Source: an uncultured Microcaldota archaeon (GTDB lineage: Archaea; Micrarchaeota; Micrarchaeia; Micrarchaeales; Micrarchaeaceae). Taken from it: a stretch of 6,554 bases of DNA. The position numbers were made by a program, and so were the translations under genes. This document shows, one piece after another, positions 1-5,660 of the stretch; within the stretch, counting starts at the first letter, position 1, and each line of letters starts with the position of its first letter. Location: NCBI GenBank assembly GCA_903858385.1, contig CAIOIN010000060.1:1-6554 (forward strand), written 5' to 3'. A model generated the notes under the pieces. It worked only from the letters and a program-made list of their open reading frames with translations. It was not told where the DNA came from and ran no database searches.

Positions 1-413
1 GCCTGATAAGGAAACTCGCTGACAAAGGGCTTCCGATATACGTATTCAACGACGGAGACGCATGGGGCTGGTACATCTACTGGACAATAAAGACCGGCAG
101 CATGAACCTGGCGTACATGGGCAACTCTATAGCCACGCCGGAGGCGAAGTTCATCGGCGTCACCATGTCTGACGTGGAACATTACGATTTCCTGAAGAGC
201 ATGACCATGAGGGCGACGGAAGTCGACCTCAAGCGGGCGCAGGAGATGCTCGGCTATTCGTGGATAAACAGGCACAAGGAGTGGGTGGTGGAACTGAAGA
301 AGGTCCTCACCACGAAGCAGAAACTCGAGCAGGATACGCTGCAAGGCCCAAGGCTCACGTTCGTCGACGACTACATAAAGGAGAAGATAAAGAACAAGGA
401 CTTCCTGCCGTGA
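1..413 (+). CDS. top6A: DNA topoisomerase VI subunit A, C-terminal part (5' end outside window)
   Basis: Topoisomerase VI is a type IIB enzyme (A2B2). The Spo11-like A subunit makes the transient double-strand break and the B subunit binds ATP. The frame is open from base 3, giving 136 codons to the TGA at 411-413. An upstream start, the winged-helix domain and the catalytic tyrosine therefore lie outside the window. The visible part is the end of the Toprim domain. The segment LPIYVFNDGDAWGWYIYW has the metal-binding D-x-D (bases 51-59) and the G-WYIYW signature of archaeal Top6A. It is followed by NLAYMGNSIATPEAKFIGVT and by the basic helical C-terminus (LKRAQEML, then KLEQ and the closing YIKEKI segment), all in family order. 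Archaeal Top6A is usually about 350-390 residues, so roughly the last third is seen. The internal ATG at 102 is not the start, because conserved residues precede it. Top6B is commonly the upstream neighbour, but that cannot be seen here. Identification is from recalled family motifs. Confidence 0.93.
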   Translation, partial: LIRKLADKGLPIYVFNDGDAWGWYIYWTIKTGSMNLAYMGNSIATPEAKFIGVTMSDVEHYDFLKSMTMRATEVDLKRAQEMLGYSWINRHKEWVVELKKVLTTKQKLEQDTLQGPRLTFVDDYIKEKIKNKDFLP

Positions 414-416
414 TTG

Positions 417-1283
417 TTATCTGTTCTCGTTCAGGAAGCTAGCGATCTGCTCTTTCGTCGGCATGGGTTGCTTTATCAACGGCCCTTTTTTCAGCGTTAT
501 GTCCATGGATTCATAGGTCGGCCTCTCCTCCTCGTAGAACACACCTATCGGCAGCCTCTTGTAATCCGATTCCTCGGGCTCTAACGCCTTCACCAATGCC
601 GCATGCTTGTCCTTCGGGTCGTAGCCTGTGCCTTCGAGCTTGTACACGCCGTTCTTGAACCAGTCGTAGGTGTTCAGGTAATTGAATGTGACGCACGGGC
701 TGTAGACGTCTATAAGTGCGAATCCCTTGTGGGATATCCCTCTCTTTATCAACTCTGCCAGATGTGCAGGGTCGCCAGAGAAGCCCCTTGCAACGTAGGT
801 CGCGCCTGCGCTTATCGCCAATGCGATTGGGTTGAGAGGATTCTCTATGTCACCGAATGGCGTGGACTTGGTCTTGTAACCGATCAGCCCTGTCGGAGAG
901 GTCTGGCCGGTAGTCAGCCCGTAAGTCTGGTTGTCCGATATCACATAAGTCATGTCGATGTTCCTCCTCGCAACATGTATCAGGTGCGCGGATCCTATGC
1001 CATAACCGTCTCCATCGCCGCCTATGCCCAACACCGTCAGATCGTTATTCGCGAGCTTTGCGCCCATCGCCACCGGAAGAAGACGCCCATGAAGGCTGTG
1101 TATGCCGTAACAGCTGAAAGCCTGGACCATTGTAGAACTGCAGCCTATCCCTGCAACAACCATCGTGTTGTCCTTGTCGAGCTTCAGATCCGTGAAGGCC
1201 TTCGTGAGCGCAGCGAATATCCCGAAATTGCCGCAGCCTGGGCAGAAATCCGGTCTTATTCCACTAGAGTAATTTTCCACCAT
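417..1283 (-). CDS. korB: 2-oxoacid:ferredoxin oxidoreductase, beta subunit (TPP and [4Fe-4S] binding)
   Basis: This is the catalytic subunit of a CoA-dependent 2-oxoacid:ferredoxin oxidoreductase (pyruvate and/or 2-oxoglutarate to acyl-CoA, CO2 and reduced ferredoxin), a cytoplasmic enzyme. From the ATG at 1283 it is 288 residues, normal for the family. FCPGCGN supplies Cys14 and Cys17, GIGCSS supplies Cys48, and YSPCVTFN supplies Cys197. These correspond to the four cluster ligands of the Sulfolobus-type beta subunit. GGDGDGYGIG (about 88-97) through DNQTYGLT (117-124) is the Mg-TPP motif. The frame extends to a TTG at 1304 overlapping korA, but the ATG at 1283 is preferred: it lies 4 nt after the korA stop and has a weak Shine-Dalgarno-like GTGAG upstream, suggesting translational coupling. 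An oddity is GLTTGQ where many relatives have GLTKGQ, so substrate range should not be assumed. The stop lies 3 bp from the convergent top6A stop. The symbol is used generically; porB would be equally defensible. Confidence 0.93.
   Translation of the reverse strand: MVENYSSGIRPDFCPGCGNFGIFAALTKAFTDLKLDKDNTMVVAGIGCSSTMVQAFSCYGIHSLHGRLLPVAMGAKLANNDLTVLGIGGDGDGYGIGSAHLIHVARRNIDMTYVISDNQTYGLTTGQTSPTGLIGYKTKSTPFGDIENPLNPIALAISAGATYVARGFSGDPAHLAELIKRGISHKGFALIDVYSPCVTFNYLNTYDWFKNGVYKLEGTGYDPKDKHAALVKALEPEESDYKRLPIGVFYEEERPTYESMDITLKKGPLIKQPMPTKEQIASFLNENR
486..491 (+). terminator. Possible T-tract terminator for top6A, inside korB antisense
   Basis: A run of six T on the + strand lies about 73 bases past the top6A stop. 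Archaeal RNA polymerase can terminate at T-runs without a hairpin, and the 3-bp gap between stop codons leaves no room for a terminator elsewhere. The same bases encode the Lys-Lys of LKKGPL in korB, so the tract may exist only for coding reasons. Confidence 0.2.
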
Positions 1284-1287
1284 AAAC

Positions 1288-3024
1288 TCACTGACTACCT
1301 GCAATCTTAGCGGCCTTATCTACGATCTCGCCGCACGTGATGTTCTCGCCGTCGTACCGCAATATCGTGTCCTTTATCTCTACTCCCATTTCCATCCGTA
1401 TCACCTTGGCCAGCTGTGCAGTGTAGTTGCATTCGACATCGATTAGGTGCTTTCCGCTCAGCATGCGTTTCGTCCTGTCAGAATCCAAAGGCAAAATGTA
1501 ACTGAACGATATAAGCCCAAAGTCAAGTCCCTTCCTATTTAGTGCGGCCATAGCCTCTCTTGCTACTGATGTGGTCGAGCCGAAGGCAACCAGGAAATGC
1601 TTTGCGTTTTCATTCTCGATGTTCGGCGCAAACACTTTCTCCTGTTTAAGCATCGTATCCATCTTCCTCATGCGCTTTTCCTGCATCTTCTTCCTCATCT
1701 CGACATGCGCGTCCAATCCGGAAAGCACGTCACTGACGAGCTCGCCGTACTCATTGTGCTCGTAGCTGGGGGCAACGAACGAGAAACCCTTCATCCCAGG
1801 GACGGAGCGCGGGGATATACCATCATTTGTTAACTCATACCTCTTGAATCTACCAGACGTGGCAGACGCATCAGCCATCTTTCCCCTGTCTATCCTTATG
1901 GAATCAACATCAAAATTCACGACGCTCTCCACTCGTTCGGAGATGAATGCATCCACCAAAATTATGACCGGGCACTGGTATCTGTCTGCAAGATTGAATG
2001 CATCCGCGGTAAGGCTGAAGCACTCCTCCATGCTTCTTGGCGCTACGACAATCCGCGGAAACTCGCCCTGCGAGGCGTGCATCACGAAAAGCAGGTCCCC
2101 CTGCTCTGTCTTCGAAGGCAATCCCGTGCTTGGTCCGGTCCTTTGTGATTCGACAACCACCAACGGCGTCTCGAGCATCCCTGCAAGGCCCAGCGCCTCG
2201 ACCATCAGCGCGAATCCCCCGCCGCTAGAGCCGCACATCGCCCTAACTCCAGCAGATGACGCGCCTATGGCTGAGTTTATGGCAGCTATCTCATCCTCAG
2301 TCTGCTTGTAAAGCACGCCCCTGTCCGCGTGCGCTGCGAACCACTGCAGTATGCCGCTTGCCGGCGTCATCGGATATGCGGCATAATACTTGCAGCCTGC
2401 CGCATAAGCGCCTAGCGACACCGCTGTGTTGCCGTCGAGCAGGTATCTCGGTTTTCCATCGCCTTTTATGCTATAAACATTCTCGACTCCCTTGTAGCTG
2501 TAGCCATCAGTCGCCACTTTTATATTCTTGTTGACGACATCAATGCCTTTGCGCAGGAACATCTTGTTTATCACGGCGTCGAACAGGCTGATATCAATGC
2601 CCACGACCTTCAGCACGGCCCCGATAGAGACCATGTTCCTCATTATCGAATCTCCGCCAGCAGCCAGCACTATCTCGAGGAATGGTATGCCTACGAGCTT
2701 GTAAGAGCGGCCCTCAAGCTCCGTGACGTTGCACTTGGCAGAATCGTAAATCACGATCGCTTTGTCCGAGAGATGGCTCTTCTGGTTGACTATCGAATCC
2801 TGATTCAGTGCAACTAGCACATCTATGCTATCCCCCGCGCTGTAGAGCTTCTCGTCCCCGATCCTTATCTGGTACCAGACATGGCCGCCGCGTATGACTG
2901 ATTGATAGCCACGGTTGCCGAATACCTCCATTCCACTAAGCGCGGCGATCTTCCCTAGCAACGCTCCGGTCGACTCGACTCCGTCTCCGTTCGCGCCCGC
3001 GATTCTTATGCTAACGTTCGCCAT
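1288..3024 (-). CDS. korA: 2-oxoacid:ferredoxin oxidoreductase, fused gamma-alpha subunit
   Basis: Partner of the downstream beta subunit, together forming the Sulfolobus-like two-subunit oxidoreductase. No delta (8Fe ferredoxin-like) subunit is seen next to the pair, as expected for that type. From the ATG at 3024 it is 578 residues. Residues about 1-185 are the gamma domain (VSIRIAGANGDGVESTG, then NRGYQSVIRGGHVWYQIR). Residues about 195-370 are alpha domain I, with the signature YPMTP at 217-221 (YPITP in many relatives) and RTGPSTGLPSKTEQGDL at about 295-311, which contains the arginine expected near the substrate carboxylate. Residues about 475-570 are the second alpha domain (FLVAFGST, then LPLDSDRTKRML). 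A charged Lys/Met/Arg-rich linker lies at about 440-465. The frame continues to a GTG at 3033, but the ATG fits the family N-terminus better; no Shine-Dalgarno sequence is obvious. It is cotranscribed with korB (4-nt gap). Pyruvate versus 2-oxoglutarate preference cannot be read from sequence. Confidence 0.93.
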   Translation of the reverse strand: MANVSIRIAGANGDGVESTGALLGKIAALSGMEVFGNRGYQSVIRGGHVWYQIRIGDEKLYSAGDSIDVLVALNQDSIVNQKSHLSDKAIVIYDSAKCNVTELEGRSYKLVGIPFLEIVLAAGGDSIMRNMVSIGAVLKVVGIDISLFDAVINKMFLRKGIDVVNKNIKVATDGYSYKGVENVYSIKGDGKPRYLLDGNTAVSLGAYAAGCKYYAAYPMTPASGILQWFAAHADRGVLYKQTEDEIAAINSAIGASSAGVRAMCGSSGGGFALMVEALGLAGMLETPLVVVESQRTGPSTGLPSKTEQGDLLFVMHASQGEFPRIVVAPRSMEECFSLTADAFNLADRYQCPVIILVDAFISERVESVVNFDVDSIRIDRGKMADASATSGRFKRYELTNDGISPRSVPGMKGFSFVAPSYEHNEYGELVSDVLSGLDAHVEMRKKMQEKRMRKMDTMLKQEKVFAPNIENENAKHFLVAFGSTTSVAREAMAALNRKGLDFGLISFSYILPLDSDRTKRMLSGKHLIDVECNYTAQLAKVIRMEMGVEIKDTILRYDGENITCGEIVDKAAKIAGSQ

Positions 3025-3077
3025 GCAAAACACAAATCAAAATCCACGAAATGAATGTCGTACCTTCCTTCAGGTGC

Positions 3078-3097
3078 GTCATACAACAACAAATATC
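3078..3097 (+). repeat. Partial third copy of the CATAC element, near korA
   Basis: GTCATACAACAACAAATAT at 3078-3096 matches the second half of the mvk element (GTCATACATCACAACAA followed by TATA) if two bases are deleted. A CTTC lies 6 bases upstream, against 7 in the mvk copy. It sits 54 bases upstream of the korA ATG. Read on the korA strand it falls just downstream of the TATA-like AAGATATTTG, and the two partly overlap. The match is shorter than that between the mvk and hmgA copies and could be fortuitous. Confidence 0.35.
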
Positions 3098-3200
3098 TTA
3101 CGTAATGGCTTAATAACCTGTTCTCCGCAGGAGCGGAATCGCATACACTTTCTGCGCCATTTTCATCGAAGATGACGATAATAACAAATAAATCAAACAT

Positions 3201-3239
3201 GGCTTCGTCAATTGTCATACATCACAACAAGGTATAATA
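3201..3239 (+). promoter_or_regulatory. Conserved upstream element plus TATA-like box A of mvk
   Basis: The bases from 3203 read CTTCGTCAAT, then CATAC at 3216-3220, then ACAACAAGGTATAATA at about 3224-3239. Aligned without gaps to 4371-4409 upstream of hmgA, the first 30 positions agree at 23, including ten in a row. The end of the element contains a TATA-like TATAATA (3233-3239) preceded by AAGG, which could act as BRE/TATA with a start site near 3260. The placement directly upstream of a TATA box in both promoters suggests a regulator-binding site or a shared BRE-proximal operator. The sequence similarity is directly seen; the function is inferred. Confidence 0.6.
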
Positions 3240-3251
3240 GTGGGGATACGC

Positions 3252-3260
3252 TATAATTAA
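3252..3260 (+). promoter_or_regulatory. TATA-like box B of mvk
   Basis: TATAATTAA begins 36 bases before the mvk ATG, the same distance as from the hmgA TATA box (first T at 4405) to its ATG. With the usual archaeal spacing of about 25-27 bases from box centre to start site, this predicts a nearly leaderless mRNA. Box A, 19 bases upstream, is an alternative giving a leader of about 25 nt. The sequence alone does not decide which is used. Confidence 0.45.
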
Positions 3261-3287
3261 TTACAGAAGGCAGCGAGCCGTGTATTC

Positions 3288-4352
3288 ATGGAAACAAATG
3301 GCACAAGGCGCACAAAAGCAAGAGCACCGGGAGTGGTGAAGCTTTTCGGCGAACATGCGGTCGTTTACGGCAGGTTGGCCATAGCAGCAGCGATATCACT
3401 GTTTGCTTCTGCGCAGATTGAGGACGGAGAAAACAGCAATCTGACTATAGAATTGCCAAACTTCGGAGTAAAGTACGAATTCTCGAAAGAAAGGCTTGAT
3501 GTGTTGCATGCGAGCTACAAGAACCGCACCGACATAAAAGATTACATCTCAAAAAACAGCGACATCAAGCCGGAAGTACTGCCCTATGCGACCATAGCAT
3601 CCAAGGCAATCGGCGAATACAACGCAAATCTTATCGGGAAGAAGGTCATTCTTAGTTCTGAGATAATTGCACAAAGAGGTCTTGCCAGCAGCGGATCATG
3701 CTGCACCGCGTTTGCGGTTGCCATACTGCGCTCAAGCGGGATAAAGCTCAGCGATGACGAAGCAATAGAACTGGCAAGGGAGGGAGAAAAGATAGTGCAC
3801 AAGAACGAGGGAGCCGGCAAGATAGACGTGCCTGCATCATACTATGGAGGCTACAGCAGCTACAGCGGCTCTTCCGGAGCCAAAAAAGAGGACGTTTCAA
3901 CCGATCTCAGCCTTCTACTGATTGATACCGGGCCGAAGATAAGCACCGCAGAAACTGTCGGCAAGGTTGCGGAAAGGTTCAAGAGCAACAAGGAGGGCAC
4001 AGAAGCCATTTTTGATAGGATAAACTCGTGTGCCATGGGTGGGATAGGCGCACTGAAGGCAGGGAACATAAACAAGGTCGGAAGCCACATGACCGAGATT
4101 CATAAGCTTTTGGCCGAACTTGGCGTTTCTACAGACGGATTGGACAGGGCAGTCAGCACCGCAATCGCGGCTGGCGCATACGGCGCCAAACTCAGTGGCG
4201 GTGGTGGAGGCGGACTTGCAGTCGCAATAGCTCCAAAAGAAAAGCTTGAATACCTCGTGAACAGCATAGCCTCAGCTGGCTTCACTGCTTCTGTGACCCA
4301 GATCTCACAACTGGGTGCAAAGGAGCTGTACGAAGCGGGCAACATCTCCTAA
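3288..4352 (+). CDS. mvk: Mevalonate kinase (GHMP kinase family)
   Basis: Phosphorylates mevalonate to mevalonate 5-phosphate with ATP, in the cytoplasm, as a step of isoprenoid (archaeal lipid) synthesis. It has 354 residues; archaeal mevalonate kinases are usually around 300-340. GHMP motif 1 is PGVVKLFGEHAVVYG at 14-28, whose GEHAVVYG is characteristic of mevalonate kinase rather than phosphomevalonate kinase. Motif 2 is RGLASSGS at 130-137, the ATP phosphate-binding loop. The catalytic aspartate is probably Asp180 in GKIDVPASYYGG. Motif 3 is GAYGAKLSGGGGGG at 296-309. Oddities: motif 2 lacks the usual preceding P-x-G and is followed by Cys-Cys. Motif 3 has six glycines where GAGGGG is common. 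A Ser/Tyr/Gly-rich stretch (YSSYSGSSG) follows the catalytic loop. The ATG at 3288 is the only methionine before motif 1. No clear Shine-Dalgarno sequence is present. The gene has its own promoter and is followed 88 bp later by hmgA. Confidence 0.9.
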   Translation: METNGTRRTKARAPGVVKLFGEHAVVYGRLAIAAAISLFASAQIEDGENSNLTIELPNFGVKYEFSKERLDVLHASYKNRTDIKDYISKNSDIKPEVLPYATIASKAIGEYNANLIGKKVILSSEIIAQRGLASSGSCCTAFAVAILRSSGIKLSDDEAIELAREGEKIVHKNEGAGKIDVPASYYGGYSSYSGSSGAKKEDVSTDLSLLLIDTGPKISTAETVGKVAERFKSNKEGTEAIFDRINSCAMGGIGALKAGNINKVGSHMTEIHKLLAELGVSTDGLDRAVSTAIAAGAYGAKLSGGGGGGLAVAIAPKEKLEYLVNSIASAGFTASVTQISQLGAKELYEAGNIS

Positions 4353-4370
4353 AACACGACGTCAAATAAG

Positions 4371-4411
4371 GACTTCGTCAATCGCCATACCTCGAAACAG
4401 GGCATATATAT
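4371..4411 (+). promoter_or_regulatory. hmgA promoter: conserved upstream element and TATA box
   Basis: This is the second copy of the mvk upstream element. CTTCGTCAAT is at 4373-4382 and CATAC at 4386-4390, followed by AAACAGGG and the TATA box ATATATAT at 4404-4411. The box starts about 36 bases before the hmgA ATG, predicting transcription from roughly 4432 and a leader of under 10 nt, in keeping with the lack of a Shine-Dalgarno sequence. Most of the 88-bp spacer is taken up by this promoter. hmgA can therefore be transcribed independently of mvk, while the shared element would allow both to respond to the same regulator. Confidence 0.65.
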
Positions 4412-4440
4412 CTCACATTTAAACCCAATACCGTGTTAAC

Positions 4441-5637
4441 ATGGCAGAAAAAAACAGCTCTGGCATTTCAGGATTCCACAAGCTTAGTGTTACCGAGCGC
4501 GTTGATTATATCTCAGAGAAGCATGGCATGACTTCTGAAGAGACGGCCATGTTGAGGACCGGAGGCGGCTTGAGCATGAGTCAAGCGGACAAGATGACCG
4601 AAAACGTATTCACAACGATAAACCTGCCTGTCGGCGTGGTGCCCAAATTCTCCGTAAATGGAAAGGAGCACGACGTCCCAATGGCATTGGAAGAGCCCTC
4701 GGTGATTGCGGCGGTTTGCAAAATCAGAAACATCGCCAATATCCACGGCGGGTTCAAGGCAAGCACAACCGGCTCCATAATGGAAGGGCATGTCCAGATA
4801 ACCGATATTCCAGACCTGAACAAGGCAATAAGCAGCATATTGGACCACAAGGATGAATTGCTTTCCATTGCAAACTCAAAAGATCCCAAACTGGTTTCGG
4901 TAGGTGGTGGCGCTAAAAACATAGGCATCGACGTAATAAAAACGCCCACTCAGGAAATGCTTGCAGTGCGTTTCCTGGTCGATTGCAAGGACGCTATGGG
5001 CGCCAATGCGGTCAACGGAATGGCTGAAACAATCGCTCCAAAGCTCAAGGAACTTACTGGCGGAAAATGCGGGGTGCGCATACTTTCAAATCTTGCAACA
5101 GGGCGGCTAGCTAGAGCATCCGCAACATTCGACAAGGACGCTCTTGGTGGCAAAGAGGTAGTGAAGGGTATAATCAACGCATACGAATTCGCAGATTCGT
5201 ATATACAGCGGGGTGCCACCCACAACAAGGGAATAATGAACGGGATAGATGCGGTAGCAATCGCATTGATGCAGGACTGGAGGGCGCTTGAAGCCGGGGC
5301 GCATTCATATGCTGCATTCGGGCGCAGATACGGTTCATTGACAAAGTATTCCATTGATATGGATGGGAACCTTGTGGGCAGCATAGAGATGCCCATGGCA
5401 GTAGGCACCGTCGGCGGTTCGATGAACGCACACCCCATGTCAAAGTTGCTTTACAAAATGATTGATGTGAACGGTGCATCAGAGCTCGCAGAAGTCATAG
5501 CTGCGGTGGGCCTAGCGCAGAACCTGGGGGCGTTGAGGGCGCTCGTAGACGAAGGCATCTCCAAAGGGCACATGATACTGCATGAGAGAAAGGCAGAAAT
5601 AAACAATGTGCTAAGAAAGAATGAAAATACTGCATAG
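4441..5637 (+). CDS. hmgA: Hydroxymethylglutaryl-CoA reductase, class II
   Basis: Reduces HMG-CoA to mevalonate (or the reverse in catabolic relatives), a committed step of isoprenoid synthesis. Throughout its 398 residues it resembles the Pseudomonas mevalonii-type class II enzyme, which is soluble and lacks a membrane anchor. The order is: GFHKLS N-terminal helix; ENVFTTINLPVGVVPKF (54-70); EEPS with catalytic Glu85; dinucleotide-binding DAMGANAVNGMAE (184-196); RILSNLA (213-219); HNKGIMNGID with catalytic Lys263; QDWRALEAGAH with Asp279; AVGLAQNLGALRAL (355-368); KGHMILH with catalytic His377. All four catalytic residues are present. Most archaea use class I; class II is known in Archaeoglobus and Thermoplasmatales and is generally attributed to transfer from bacteria. 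The protein ends 21 residues after His377, whereas the P. mevalonii enzyme continues about 47, so the C-terminal flap is shortened. Cofactor preference (NADH or NADPH) is not assignable. The downstream decarboxylase begins after 23 bp. Confidence 0.95.
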   Translation: MAEKNSSGISGFHKLSVTERVDYISEKHGMTSEETAMLRTGGGLSMSQADKMTENVFTTINLPVGVVPKFSVNGKEHDVPMALEEPSVIAAVCKIRNIANIHGGFKASTTGSIMEGHVQITDIPDLNKAISSILDHKDELLSIANSKDPKLVSVGGGAKNIGIDVIKTPTQEMLAVRFLVDCKDAMGANAVNGMAETIAPKLKELTGGKCGVRILSNLATGRLARASATFDKDALGGKEVVKGIINAYEFADSYIQRGATHNKGIMNGIDAVAIALMQDWRALEAGAHSYAAFGRRYGSLTKYSIDMDGNLVGSIEMPMAVGTVGGSMNAHPMSKLLYKMIDVNGASELAEVIAAVGLAQNLGALRALVDEGISKGHMILHERKAEINNVLRKNENTA

Positions 5638-5660
5638 TACATTCATTCAAAGGCAATTAC

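Larger units (their letters stand above)
3025..3287. other. Divergent intergenic region between korA and mvk
   Basis: This 263-bp AT-richer stretch separates the leftward korAB operon from the rightward mvk gene and must hold both promoters. The mvk side contains the conserved element at 3201-3239 and a second TATA-like box at 3252-3260. On the korA side, TATA-like stretches read leftward are near 3092-3102 (AAGATATTTG) and 3109-3116 (TTATTAAG). None sits at the right distance for a leaderless start at 3024, so a leader of several tens of bases is possible. A GGAAGG sequence on the minus strand lies near 3064-3069. I see no convincing gene here: the frames crossing it use leucine codons (TTA, TTG) unlike those of neighbouring genes. 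Confidence 0.7.

Noticed and set aside
1284..1304. Extension of korB to the TTG at 1304, overlapping korA
   Set aside because: The added residues are outside the conserved family start, and the ATG at 1283, 4 nt after the korA stop, is a better start.
603..1310. 235-codon plus-strand frame opposite korB
   Set aside because: It lies antisense to a clearly identified gene with intact motifs, its composition is rich in Val, Arg and Cys, and no recognisable domain is present.
1844..2311. 155-codon plus-strand frame opposite korA
   Set aside because: An antisense shadow of the alpha domain; the korA frame is supported by conserved motifs throughout.
3124..3137. Small inverted repeat TCCGC-AGGA-GCGGA in the intergenic region
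   Set aside because: A 5-bp stem with no T-tract and no partner elsewhere; it is too short to distinguish from chance.
3006..3218. 70-codon minus-strand frame spanning the korA-mvk intergenic region and overlapping the korA start
   Set aside because: Its ATG lies inside the conserved promoter element, its leucine codons (TTA, TTG) differ from those of neighbouring genes, and no family is recognisable. The similarity of its first codons to the hmgA copy continues on both sides of the ATG, which fits a DNA site better than a peptide; the equivalent frame at hmgA stops after 8 codons.
4950..5438. 162-codon minus-strand frame opposite hmgA, and shorter similar frames opposite hmgA and mvk
   Set aside because: These are antisense shadows of strongly conserved genes, with no start signals or recognisable motifs.
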